Source: Verpa conica
Lineage: Eukaryota > Ascomycota > Pezizomycetes > Pezizales > Morchellaceae
Reading direction: 5' to 3'
Assembly: GCA_033030425.1 (NCBI GenBank)
Contig: JAUFSD010000017.1
Coordinates: forward strand, 1 to 64,000
DNA length: 64,000 nt
In this document: positions 12,409 through 24,100 of the stretch, in pieces
Layout of the letters: every line of letters starts with the position of its first letter
Numbering within the stretch: position 1 is the first letter of the stretch
Notes under the pieces: model-generated
The model's database searches: none
Told to the model about the DNA's origin: nothing
What the model saw: only the letters and a program-made list of their open reading frames with translations
Translations under genes and position numbers: made by a program

Positions 12409-12632
12409 TTAAACCGTCAAACAACCGCTTGAGACCGATCTTTCAATGATATACCCCAACCACAACACCTCTAGATATTATAGAAATTATCCTAGAAAAT
12501 TTATACTACATAACCTAAACCATTATCATTATAAATTTGATAAGTTATATAGCTAGTGGTTGGGTAGCAAGGCTGGAAGATAGGGGGTTGTGTCAAAGAC
12601 CGGTCCCGCTCGGGACCGTTGACGGTCTAAGG
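12409..12632. repeat. Inverted-repeat element, ~220 bp
   Basis: The left arm TTAAACCGTCAA..GAGACCGATCTTTCA pairs with the right-arm reverse complement TTAGACCGTCAA..GGGACCGGTCTTTGACA. The right arm also contains the palindrome GGTCCCGCTCGGGACC. Probably a decayed miniature inverted-repeat transposon. Confidence 0.5.
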
Positions 12633-15600
12633 AATGCCCCTAAGGAGCTTTATTCATTCATAAAGAATCATTTAATCAATTATATTTTATAAACTCTCCT
12701 GATATTGTTCTATCTGGGGTCCGGGACAAAGGTTACTTGGTGTGGGCTGGATGTCCCTTCAACTTTTCTCTCCACTCTTCCTCTCAGTCCATCCCACCTC
12801 ACGTACACCGATATAGCTTCTCACACCTAGACACTCGGTGCTTTCACCTATCTTTACCCGGGGTCGATACGGAAATTAGGCGGGCTGCGTTTCCCGGTAG
12901 TATGACTCTTAGCAAAACTTACGTAGCACATTAAGCAAAATCATAAGCGATCTGAACCCAAGACATCTAGTACCGCCCGAGCCGGAAATTCAAAGAACCT
13001 GAGACGCATCATACACTGTTTGCTACTTCATTAACAGCCAAGAAACATAAAAAATTATCGAACAGTCAGTCCTACAATATCTAAGGAAATCCGTCGATCC
13101 CCCTATAGCCCGGGCACCCGGATTAAATCCAAAAGAAAGACGACTCTATTTCCCGATGGCCTATCGATATGTAGGCAAGAACCAGTGGCCAGACACCCAA
13201 GCACACAACAGTCAAGGCTTAGTCGTCAACTTGAACCCCCTGCCTAAACCTCGTTTTCGAGCTATTCAGGATACCCACGTGGTAGCAAACTTATATTGTG
13301 AGATTTAGACTAGGAGTATGAGTAACACTACAGCGCCTATGTGCATAAATATAGCGCACAGCAACATAGCAAGTTCTCGTATAATATTACATCAACAAAA
13401 GGGTCTATATGATGTTAGATCCCTCCGGACGCCCTCGACCGCATCGATCACAGAAAACTCCGTAACATACAATTTACTTCGGAATTTTAAGCGGCAATGT
13501 ACCACTCAATATGACGTAGCCTATACCACACCAAGTTGCCAGTGCAAGAAAATAGTTAGATATCGAGAATGCGATAACTTGAAGAAGTTATGTTACTACT
13601 ACAATACAGCTGGTTGTACAGTGCTACTGAGTTGAGTAATATATGTATCATCACCGGTACTGGAACCTGGTTCGTAAGCCAACATACCTTGCACTGATTG
13701 GGCAATGCAGAAACTGTAAGCTATATAACATCAGGGAATCCCACAGGCTCAGCAGATGAGGTATCGTATTAATGTAATGGTGCAGGTGCCGAGGGATTGG
13801 TGAGCGGTGCCCTAATCCGTACGGTCCAGGAAAAGGTTAACTCACCAAGCGCCAGATCTCGCAATTCATTCGGTGACATGAGAGTAGTCATTTTTTTATA
13901 TACAACGGACGGATATCATAGGTACTGCTGCACTAATGGGGATGTATTCCGGGGCATTAGAAAGGTGAAATTTCACCCGTCACGTCGAATTCCTACGTTT
14001 TAATATTTTTGTTCGAGTTAGTCGAGGGGCCCACAGCGGCAGCATTCTATGTGTCAGTCCACTGATGGAAAATTTACATTCGATTTGAGGTGCGACTTGG
14101 TCACGTGAGAGGTTAGTTTAATATTCAACTGGTCATCTAATCAATTCAGACTTCGGTGACATGAGTATAGCAGGTAGCGGATAGTAGATACGCAAAGTAT
14201 AACGATACAAGAGCATAAATGTTAGCGTGATCTGTAATTCTTCCTGACTCACTGAAACCGGTCCTAGACTCTTTATCGCTCTGCTTGTAGTCCTGTCGAC
14301 GCGTCGGGTGATAGGTGTTAGTCGAGTCTGGTTCGGTTGCTTACGTTATCCCCGGTGTTTTCCGGAGACGCATTCTATCTTCCACCTACTGTTGTACTGG
14401 TGAACCCTGCATGGTCTTATTCGCTTGCCACAAGTTGAACTTTGTCAAGGTTTGGATATGATGTTCGCATTATGTCCATATCACTAGAAAGTCTGTTGTA
14501 AGGCCTAGGGGGTTCTGCCATATAGAAATCACATAAGAAATAGAATACATGTCAAATCTCAAAGGTGGATGAGAGCTTAGAGATGAAAATAACATCATGA
14601 GAGAATACGAGTGGGTGGACCGTGGATGTCTTCCCGGATAGTCTGTAGGAGATCTGGGGAAGGTTCGGAAGTGTAAATCTATTGTATTACACCTCACATC
14701 GTTTTACTAATAGTGCAATAATATAAAGTGGAAGAATAAAGCAACGTATCATATATAATGGTTGTAAACCGAGAAATAGAGCAGTGTCCTAAGTATAGTA
14801 ACATAGCCGATACAGCAACCAGAGATGATAGTATAGCCGGAGCAGGAATCGCTACGGGAACCGGGGAAGACAACTACTGAAGTAGTTGTGCAGGCACAAG
14901 AAAAAGTAGGTAGTAATACTATAGCACTAGGTAGGACATCAGTATGGGCACTAGGCAAAGGGCACGGATACGTAGTCCGTATCACGTAGACATAAAAATG
15001 ACGTATACTGTATAATGAACCATTCTAAAACTTTCGGGCCCAGCGATGCGGATGGATCAGTGATTTAAAGTTTGTTAGTGCCACATCATGATGCCGGTGG
15101 GCATAGAATAGGGAGAGTAAACCAGACTTTCTCTTACTGCGTGGTTAAGCAAATAGACACACAATGGTCCGACGAGGATAACGTTAACCTTATCAGGAAC
15201 TCCTACCCTACCTAGTTATCAGATGATTTTCCTTAATTAGGCTGGAAGGCTCCTGATGCCATGAAGTAACCCACTGTTGCATGGGCGAGAGGAAGCATTA
15301 GATAGGGTGTAGGTGATTTATAGAGGCCCCCACGAATACACAATTCTAAGCTAGGTCATCAATATTACCTTTTAATAATTACTTTTATATATCTTGAAAG
15401 CTTAGCCACATCTACAGGACATCATCTACAGGGACCATTACTTAGCCACCAACTCAAGAAAATCCCCGCTTATATCAAAGAGATTATCAAAAGACCAAGA
15501 TTCAGAGTTTTAAATCTAATTTAAATTTATAAAATTAAGTAAATAAATAGTGTAGATTATGATCGACACTTAGCTAACCCGGTTACTATGTATATAGACC

Positions 15601-15802
15601 GGAAATCAACAATCCCTCATACACCAAAAACAACCCAATCCTCTAAATACCACCAAAAAACAATAACCCACTAGATAGAAAAGTAACGAATGTTGCTCTC
15701 TCTCAAAAGGAACTCGATAACCACACCTCTACCTAGCTCCCGACCTTGAACACATTAAAAGAACCAATGGCTATATAAATGCGAGTAAACTCAGATGATA
15801 AA

Positions 15803-16445
15803 CTAGAAATTGACCTCAATGGCCAATCCAGCGTTGAGATCCCAGCCGGCCCAGTCACTATCGCCTTGGGGAGTAACTTCAAAGTTGAGGGTAGTCGCGG
15901 ATGAAGGGCACGGGAAGCTAGGAGCAGGGTTATTGTCAAAAGTACCGACTTTACCATCTTCAGAGATAGTGAAGATCCCGTAGAAGATATCGCGATGAGG
16001 ACGACTAGTAAAGGTATTGGTGGCAGTAATCGGACTGTCGACAGAGAAGAGCTGGACTTTCCTGGTTCCACCGGAATACCAAGCATTGTTGAAGACGAAG
16101 CTGCAGGTCGCCTTAGAGTACCCCTCTGGGAAATAAAACGAAAGAAGTGTATTTGTATCGTATTGTTGTCCGTTGTACGTATACTAAGATGGAAATTAGA
16201 ATACTTCCCTAATGCCAAGCATGAATTCGAAAAATTAAGTATATGATTTAACTTACCCTTGAGATATAGGCTGAATTAGTGGTATATCCACCGTCTGGCG
16301 AGTAAATACCGACAGCAAAATTCGGGTAAATCAGCTTGCTAGTGCGGGCCTCGATATGAGCTGAATCCTTAGCATCAGTAACTGGGGCTGAAGAAACCAA
16401 GCCGGAGAAGACGGCGAGGGCAGTGGTGAAGATTCCGAATTTCAT
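15803..16445 (-). CDS. Small secreted protein, two exons
   Basis: Exon 1 is 16445-16257 (63 codons) and exon 2 is 16123-15803 (107 codons with stop). The intron is 133 bp, from GTAAGT to a CCCAGAG acceptor, and the product is 169 residues. The start is the ATG at 16445. It opens with a signal peptide (MKFGIFTTALAVFSGLVSSA) followed by a propeptide-like stretch. The mature part has two cysteines (TCSFVF and FPCPSS) in a probable beta-rich domain ending in WDLNAGLAIEVNF. The exon-2 frame has no ATG; it is supported by the signal peptide, the phase match and its own openness. The acceptor is a tandem AGAG: only the second AG keeps this frame, the first shifts it. No family is recognised. Likely role: a secreted, effector-like protein, by inference. 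Confidence 0.7.
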
Positions 16446-16654
16446 TTTAAGTGATTAAGTTATTAAATGAAGTTTTTAGAGAAGACTGAAGTTGTAGTAG
16501 TCTGTTCGGATGTCCGAGTGGATGAGGAAGGAAAGAACATTTGAAGCGAGATGTTCGGGGTATTTATCTCAATCTCCAGACCTACTGTTGAGTAGCCAGC
16601 CGCAGCTGGTCAGAGAACTTTGAAAGTACCACGATAGTTACTGTCCCATGCTCA

Positions 16655-16993
16655 GGCCCTCCAATGGGCACTCCCAGGCAAAAGAAAGCACCATCCCGGC
16701 CCAGCTCACCTAATGATGGGCCTAGCACAGCCCAGCTTATTTGATGGGGGCTCAGGCAAGCCCAAGTAGCCCAAGTAAGAACAAATATTGCTCTTATTGC
16801 CCTAGAGCCCCCCCCCCAGAAAAAAAACCGGTACCCTCTGGTGCTACCCTCGAGACAAGCCTCTTCTAAAAAACTTTAAGGTTTGTCCAACTAAATATTT
16901 TTAGCCCGCGCAAATATCCCCTACGGCCTAGCCCAGCACAACTAGCAAAAATACCCTTCCAGCCCGGGCCGGCCCATTGGAAGGCCTACAGGC
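16655..16993. mobile_element. Non-autonomous hAT-like element with 8-bp target duplication
   Basis: Identical 8-bp flanks CATGCTCA lie at 16647-16654 and 16994-17001. Just inside, CCTCCAATGGGC (left) matches CCTTCCAATGGGCC (reverse complement of the right end). The interior is rich in GGGCC/GGCCC and carries no gene. An 8-bp duplication is typical of hAT transposons. Length is 339 bp. Confidence 0.6.
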
Positions 16994-17001
16994 CATGCTC
17001 A

Positions 17002-20000
17002 CCATGCGATAACTACACTGCTCAACATACTATTTCTTTCATCCTCAGTCATCATTCGTCTGAAAACAGTAAGCTCGGTTCTAATTAGTTGGGAGGGCGA
17101 GAATCGAAGAGGGGTGAAAGGAAAAAGAATAAAAACTGGCATATGCACAATCATTGAGCAATATTCATTCTCCCTAATCCTACTAAAAAAACCGTTATAA
17201 TCCACTCCAAGAAACAACAACATCTGATACCAAGGAGATAATTTACAGCATAGGAAGCAGAAGAAAACATTGTAGTACAGAAACTGATATGGCGTGGTTA
17301 GGGATTTCCCAGTGAATGTGGGGGCGTTGATAGGTAATTTGGACCTGAATACGATACAAATAAAACCGTCCTCAGAAAGCCAACTGACACGAGGTTGGTC
17401 TGAGAAATACATTTTATTTACAAGGATGAATTTCTCATCCAGTGTATGACTGGTTCGGGTTAAACAATCTCACATGAGTAAGATCAGCTGTTATGTATAT
17501 TTGAATGAAGATAATATATCACGAAGGTTGCTCAGGTGTAGTGGTGCTGATGTGGTTAGATCTTTTTGCACTTTGTCGACACAATACCGACTTTGCGAAC
17601 CACTTCGATATCTGAGTCCTGAAATAGATCTATTGCGCACCCCAAGAACAACACATATTGGGTAAAGATTCCCGATTAAAATAACACAGACCCCATTAAC
17701 ATCTACGGCTCAATTAAACTATACCCAAAAAACACCTCCCGATTAATTGTGCTTGAGGCTATAGAAAGACTTCTAAAAACCTCTTCTTAATACGTATTTT
17801 TCCAACTCAATAAACCTTAATTTAGTATGCCTACATAAGCCATCAAGAAGCAGAGCCCCTTACCGACCCCTGTCAATAAACGCACTAAATTCTCCGCTCT
17901 TGGCACATTCTCCGCCTCAGCCGTAGCACTTGTACTCATGGCTGAGATATTCTTAGAACACAGTTGGTTTAACATGAGGTACTGGGGTAGGGGTGTGAAG
18001 ATGGGACGATAGCTGAGATCTCCATTGTATGGGGTCACCATAGAAAAATTGTGAGACCCCTTCCATCTTCACCCCCCCCTAGTATTGTCAGGGGACAAAA
18101 ACAACCGACATCCTAAACTGATGAGTACAACAGTCATTACAACAAAGACTCTTGAGTGGCCAATGCATGTAATGAATAGATGGCCAAAGTACCAGCTGGA
18201 ACACTATAAGCACTCTAGGGCTTCTAAAAAAAGCCTCTAGAATTATGGTTCTAGTTAGGGAGTGGTGTTATAGTAACATTATACAAACGTTACTTGTACT
18301 TATAGGTGATGGGTGTCGGTTATTTTTGTCCCACGACAATATATACCCCTCACATCCAGATACCCGAGCGTTCATCTAGGGCTAATACTTCTCTCATTGA
18401 AATCCAGACATATGGGCGCATTCTAGGGACTATTGGGCAATCTAACATTATACTAAACTGTACATACTACTCCTCTTACTCAGATGCTTGTGCTCACGTG
18501 AGCAATGATTCACTTTTTGGCTGTTGGGGCTGGAACAGTTACCTCCAGGGTCCCAACTCATACTCACTTTTTGTCAACTACCACCCCTCTCATCACGTAT
18601 CAGCCCGCTTCTATCAATACCCAGAAACCACGGTTCTAGATTACTACCCTAGACTAAGCTGTGATCAGGTTGTCAAAAATGTCACGCAGTCTATTCCGGT
18701 ACGTAGAAAGAAGAAAGGTTCTAGTCCGATGAAAGAAGAAGCATCCGGAAACGTCAAAGATACATCTCATGATCAATACAAACCGGCAAAGAGAAGGGAA
18801 AGAAAAAAGAACCAAAAATAGATATATAGTGGTGATATGCAACACAGATGCAACTCAAAAAACTAATCGTCAGCTAACCAATATCGAATACGAACTGAAA
18901 CATAAAACTATGTGCCTGGAACTCGTCTAAGAGTTTATTCACCTAAGGAGACAAGATTACGGCTAAATAGAGTTCGCTTGGGCAGGCATTTCCATTCGCG
19001 TCATGTGCTTTTTTACGCGGCTTTTTACATTCAAAAGGCCTGGTGAAGGGGGGCCTTTTGTCGTCTTAGAGGGGATATACATAAGTCAGCCACAGCACCT
19101 TCCTAATTGAATAAATGATGACACGTAACTTAAAGGCACCTTCTCTAGGATAAGAAACTGGAAACAGGGGTAGTTTTGTATGGTGTGGCGCTGTGTACCA
19201 TACAGAAAAGTAATCTCCGTTGCTGGGTTCTTATTCTGGAGGTCCATACGGGTGTTGCTGTAGGCTCCGCTGTAGCCCTATCCCACTTGCCTACCTGCGC
19301 GCTGGCCCCTCATATCGGTCTGTGGACGCCGCTACAGGCCTCAAATTCATTGCGCTCCAGCGCTGCAACATTACACACCTGCCTGCCTGCTACCGCTGTG
19401 GCACTGCTTGCTGCCCCGGGTGCTTTTATGGAAATCATGAAATATCACTCGTTTCCCTTCCAGCGTCTTTTTTGAGTTTTCCTTGCTTTCCCTCATTAAT
19501 GTCTTTTTTGAGTGGTGGGGTGCAAGACTTTTTTCTGGGCCCACCTCCTGGAGACGCCCTCTGTTCGCCTGAACGTCTCTTGGGTGGGCCCAGGGCAGAC
19601 GTTTCCCTGAGGTTTTAAGTCCCAGAAACCCCTGTGAAACTCCGTGCACTAAAATATGGTGCGTGAATCGGTTAATGAATACAATTCTTCTGATCGTCAG
19701 GTCTAACAGGTTTTTTATAAAAGCTCTCTGTAGAATTTATTTTTAGATGATAAGCAGGGTCTATCCAGGAAGCTTTTGTTCGTTAGTCTTGAGTTATAAG
19801 AATTGTGATTTGTATTTCCAGTTTCTATAGTTTTCTCAGATGTTTTCAAACACATTTTCTGGTAGTTATAGTCCCTAAGAAACAGTTTGGAGAGGTCTAT
19901 CCCCCAAGGTGTTACCTTTTGCTTTTTTATAGGTATTTATGCCACCTAAAACATGAAGCTTCAAGAGTTTACCACACCATGAGAAAGAAAACTACTATCT

Positions 20001-20178
20001 AAACCTCGTTAGTGTAAATACAAAAGAACACTCTCAAAAAGCCCCAAAAACACCGCCCCCCCGTTTGTATCGTAGGCCAAATACAGATTCATTTTAAGGC
20101 TTCCCGCACTATGGTGTCGCTTAGCGTCGTGTCATTCACTAACAATATATTCCGCTACGCAACGCATGGATATGGTTA
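17002..20178. other. Intergenic, no supported gene
   Basis: Open frames at 16999-17412 (minus) and 18309-18821 (plus, 170 codons) are the longest but show no recognisable domain, signal peptide or conserved motif. GC-richer DNA at 19230-19620 looks repetitive. Confidence 0.5.
19535..19593. repeat. Perfect-stem hairpin
   Basis: CTGGGCCCACC at 19535 pairs perfectly with GGTGGGCCCAG ending at 19593. GGAGACG and CGTCTC pair further in, leaving a small loop. Two direct copies of GTCTTTTTTGAGT lie just upstream (near 19466 and 19501). This is a palindrome of unknown function, possibly a transposon end. Confidence 0.5.
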
Positions 20179-20180
20179 TA

Positions 20181-21113
20181 TGGAAGCGTAAATCAAACAA
20201 AAGTGTATTTACCATCGGTGGTAATCAAAGTAGATTCCAGCACCCTGTACTTGAGTCAAAACTAACCTATTGAGACAGGTGTAATTATGGCTTACCTCTC
20301 TAGTGGCTAGTCCCTTTGCCACCTGATTGAACCGACTAGTTCCAATTAGGAGCGCTTGACTCAAGTACAGAATACTCTCTAACAGGCCATGTATATGCAT
20401 CAGGTACACATTACCTCATACAAATAATTTGGGAAAAGGCAATAAACTACACATTTACCTGCAAGGCTTGTGGGAAATATATCACCTGAAGCATTTTATG
20501 ATTCATTTACTAAGAGTTACCCTTTCCACTGCTTTTACTTATCCTTTTCCCCCTGCCCTTTCCCGTCTCTTATCCTTTTCCCTACCCTTTTCCCTAGCCT
20601 TTCCCGAGCCTTTTTGCTCCCTTACCCTTTCCCCTACCCTTTCCCCTAGCCATTCCCTAGCCTTTCCGCTCCCTTACCCTTTTCTCTACCCTTTCCCCCA
20701 CCCTTTCCTCTAGCTTTTCCGCTCCCTTACCCTTTTCCCTACCCTTTTCCCTACTATTTTCTGAGGTATTATAAACAAAGAATCAAGCCAGAATATATCA
20801 ACAAATGGTCTATATGATAAGTGGTCTGAATAGTGCTGAGCTACAGAGGTTCAACTCCCAGTGGACTGGGGTTTTTTTTAGTAGAGTAAATACTTGGGAA
20901 ATGTGTAGGTTATTTTGTTGGGTAAATTGTTAGGTAAAGCATCCAATTTCCCTTAATGTCCTTTTTATAACACCCTAAAATACTCTTTTACTTAGTATCT
21001 ACCTGTGAAAAATTTGATTCATTTCTATGGTTTGATAGAGACTGAAATCTAGTATTTTTGTACTTTAATTTACCACCGGTGGTGCATAGTCTTTTAACAA
21101 ATTTACGCTTCCA
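20181..21113. mobile_element. Non-autonomous Tc1/mariner-like element (TA-flanked, ~55-bp inverted repeats)
   Basis: The ends TGGAAGCGTAAAT (20181) and ATTTACGCTTCCA (ending 21113) are exact inverted repeats flanked by TA on both sides. Similarity continues inward about 55 bp and includes a palindromic ACC(A/C)(T/C)CGGTGGTAA block. TA duplication with long inverted repeats fits Tc1/mariner. The 933-bp interior has no transposase; it carries the pyrimidine satellite at 20538-20755. Confidence 0.65.
20538..20755. repeat. Pyrimidine-rich minisatellite (CCCTTTTCCCTA-like)
   Basis: Imperfect tandem units of CTTACCC, TTTTCCCTACCC and TTTCCCTAGCC, with a higher-order unit near 80 bp (GCTCCCTTACCCTTT recurs). 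The plus strand is almost all C and T. The opposite strand is a purine tract with regular GGG runs that could form G-quadruplex or triplex DNA. It lies inside the TA-flanked element. Confidence 0.7.
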
Positions 21114-21115
21114 TA

Positions 21116-24100
21116 ATGGTAAGTGAAAGGTGCGCCAAGCCATAGGCACTTGAAGTCCAAGGGGATTTATTTTTGTTTGTGGAAAAATTAGGAGTATATG
21201 TAGATCTCGTCACTCTTTCTTGAGAATTTCATTTATTGGTATACTAAGTAGGCCTATGAAGATAATTTAAGGTTCAGGAGAACAAATTCATTTCTTTGCC
21301 AGGCCACCTCATGCGACAAAGCCAGGATACTTTATCATATTACACATTTTGTATTTATCAGGTCTTGTGTAGCTTTGTAACTCCCTGTAAAATACCGGTA
21401 CATCGAGGCGTTTCTCTTATGAGACCCCGTTCGGGTTAGGGTAATTTCATACTGCTAATATACAAGTAGTTAACATTATCTTGTAGACTCCAACTGCTCC
21501 TATAGCACTTAGGGAGATCTTCACAACCCACCTCAACTAAGTGACAGTACTGATAAACTAGGATCTCTTTACCGGCAGATATAATCAGACACCACCCTCG
21601 ATAAAAAAACCCTGAAACCTTAGCCGGTACTAACTCCTGACTTACTGACTGCACTCATCAACTTAACCTTCGTATATCACTCCCACCTTGTCTGCGCTAG
21701 CCCGCCCGCCCACCTCCGAACTCTTCTATGCCCACTTGCCGATTAATGGGATATACGGCCCTAATGCGAGTATGTAGATGTAGAATGGGGTGGTCGGAAC
21801 CATTGATAGAGGTATACTATATATAGCCGTCCATAAAACTAAGCACAAGGCAGGGAGGTAGCTAGGGTACCGGCCAATAACAGAGGTTATAACAAAGGCG
21901 ATATAAGATCTCTTACTCTCATAGCTCTGTGGGGTCTAACGACTCACAAAGCCAATGTTAATCATTCTCTGGAGGGATAAATTAATGAAAAAATTAAATA
22001 TAGCCATGGGACAAATGGTAAGGAAATGAGGTGTGGTAATATTGGAAAAGTAAATAATTGAAACCTTTACTTATATATGCTGAGATCTACTGATCCACTC
22101 TATCAGCCTTTCAAAGCTGCCGAAGATACACTTACCCGTGCGGGTATATGTGATATAAGGGTCGCTTTCAATTGACCGAAGATGGAAATAGTGACAGTTT
22201 TAAAGCTAATAAGGATTATATCACCCTTTCTATAGTAAACCCCCTTGGCAGCGATAAGGTTGTTAACCACCGAGGTGGATCTTACCATTGAGTGAGCCTA
22301 GAAAATGAGGCAGGGCTAGAGGTGCAAGGGCATAGGCGAGATAGGTGTAGGGGAGGATAAACGGAATCATAAAGCTGCTGTTGAGAGAGGGAGAGGGTGA
22401 ATGATAGCGAGAATGGAGGAGGACACTGAAATAAGTTGGTCAGACAGATGAAAATAGTTTAAAACTTTCTTAGACAAATTTCTGGTTTAGAGATTTTTAT
22501 TGGGTCACAGGGGTGTTTCATAACTTAGATCAATCTTTTTGCTGTAAAGAGTTATAATACTGGTGTAATCGACTTTTGTTTCTTTCTAGGGCAAATACAC
22601 CCAGGGTATTGCATCCTCCAAAAATTCCTGAATAGAGGTAGTATAATGTAGATAACATAGATAAGTGTCTATTCTCGGACCCCCCTACTCTTGTCAGTAT
22701 ATAATAGCTAATGCACGTATCCTACGATAACCCTAACCCTATATTAAAGTTATAGATTTATCCCCGAACCTATGTCTGGTTTTCTCTTAGATAGTGAGTG
22801 AGCGGTATCAGTGCAAGAGGGGCATAGTCTAAGAGTATCTTGTTGGTAAGCCTTTCAGTACTCGGCAAGATACCATCTGACGCCTTAATTGGCCTACCGA
22901 CTCGATGACTACCTTATCATTTAACCATATGTATCGGTAAATATGCTCACAGTCTTTAGGTCATTTATTTTCCGGTAAATCATGCTGCAACCCTTCCAAA
23001 TTATTTTACCCCCACATGCGACCAATTCCCCATTATAGTGTCTACACCCGCTACTGCCGCGTTTGAGAGCGCCTGCGGTTATTGAGGATCTGAGGACTAC
23101 ATCCAGATATCACCAACAACGTAATCGTACATATGAATACTGAGCTATCTACGGAGGTTAAATCATTTTTTCTTATCTCCTAGCAAGTAGTTAATACTAT
23201 TGAGTATTGATTTTTAGTTTATAGAATATTAGTATATACTCAGTGTAACCCACCCAATCAGGTATATACTTTTAGAAATTCTACGATAGTATCTTGGTAG
23301 AGTTTTACTTATATCGATTAGAATGGGTAGAGACATCAAGCTTAGTGGTAAATATAACGAACCTGCGAGGAGAATTCACCTGGGGTAATAGTACTTAAAT
23401 GGTAGCGATAGGTATTATTATATACATACTAAGCTTACCGGTTATGCGAGCGTGGGTACTGGTAGTGACACGGGATGATTTACGAGAGTAAAGAATTTCT
23501 CTTGAGACGCTCCTCGACCACTATAGCAAAGCGAGTGCTAGACAAACTATGGGTGCAGTCTTTCCCGGAGCTTCTCCCAGGATGAATAGGGCTTTTTGTA
23601 GGACTGCGCAGGACCTTGCCAAGGCTTGCAACGGCATGGTTCGTAAAGGTAGCAAGCCCCGCTGGCAACATTATGCTCTGGATGCTGTAATATTCCCTCG
23701 TATAGCGGCGCTGAAGGTTCCCCTTTCTCCGCTAGAAAACTCCACGACTCGTTTGTGATAACTATATGTAACCTGTCAGAAGTCCCACCAATACCTGACG
23801 TAATTAGATCACTGCTCACACAATCAAACTCTCAAGAAACCCTAGCCCTAGGATTTATGGCCCTGCTCTCCGTCTAGTATATGACTCAAATACAGGGATG
23901 TGGTAGACCATAAACAATAGGGCTTCTGGCAGAAAAGGTTTCCATAATTCCCATCTAGAAATCTTGCCTACTTATGACCAAACCCTACACCTCAGCCAAA
24001 GACCTTTACGGGCAGTATATGTTTTAGGCTTGAATATGTTGTAGTATGTGGTATCAAATAGGTAAGACACGGGTACAAATAGGCTTTGGGTCTATGATGT

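Larger units (their letters stand above)
8529..15802. other. Intergenic, repeat-rich, no supported gene
   Basis: Contains inverted-repeat elements (listed separately) and many short, unrecognisable open frames. The patch at 12720-13260 is somewhat GC-richer and may be decayed transposon sequence, but no domain can be read. A 105-codon frame at 13318-13635 has an ATG but no recognisable motif and lies in similarly decayed DNA. Confidence 0.55.

Noticed and set aside
15733..16218. 161-codon minus frame overlapping the secreted-protein gene
   Set aside because: It is the wrong frame of exon 2. The frame from the second AG of the acceptor joins the signal peptide and gives a more protein-like sequence.
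16999..17412. 137-codon minus-strand ORF
   Set aside because: Begins at the edge of a transposon remnant and shows no recognisable features.
18309..18821. 170-codon plus-strand ORF
   Set aside because: No signal peptide, domain or conserved motif that I recognise, and the composition matches surrounding decayed DNA. Could be real, but I cannot support it.
22725..22745. Telomere-like CCCTAACCCT
   Set aside because: Only about two units, inside the sequence, with no array.
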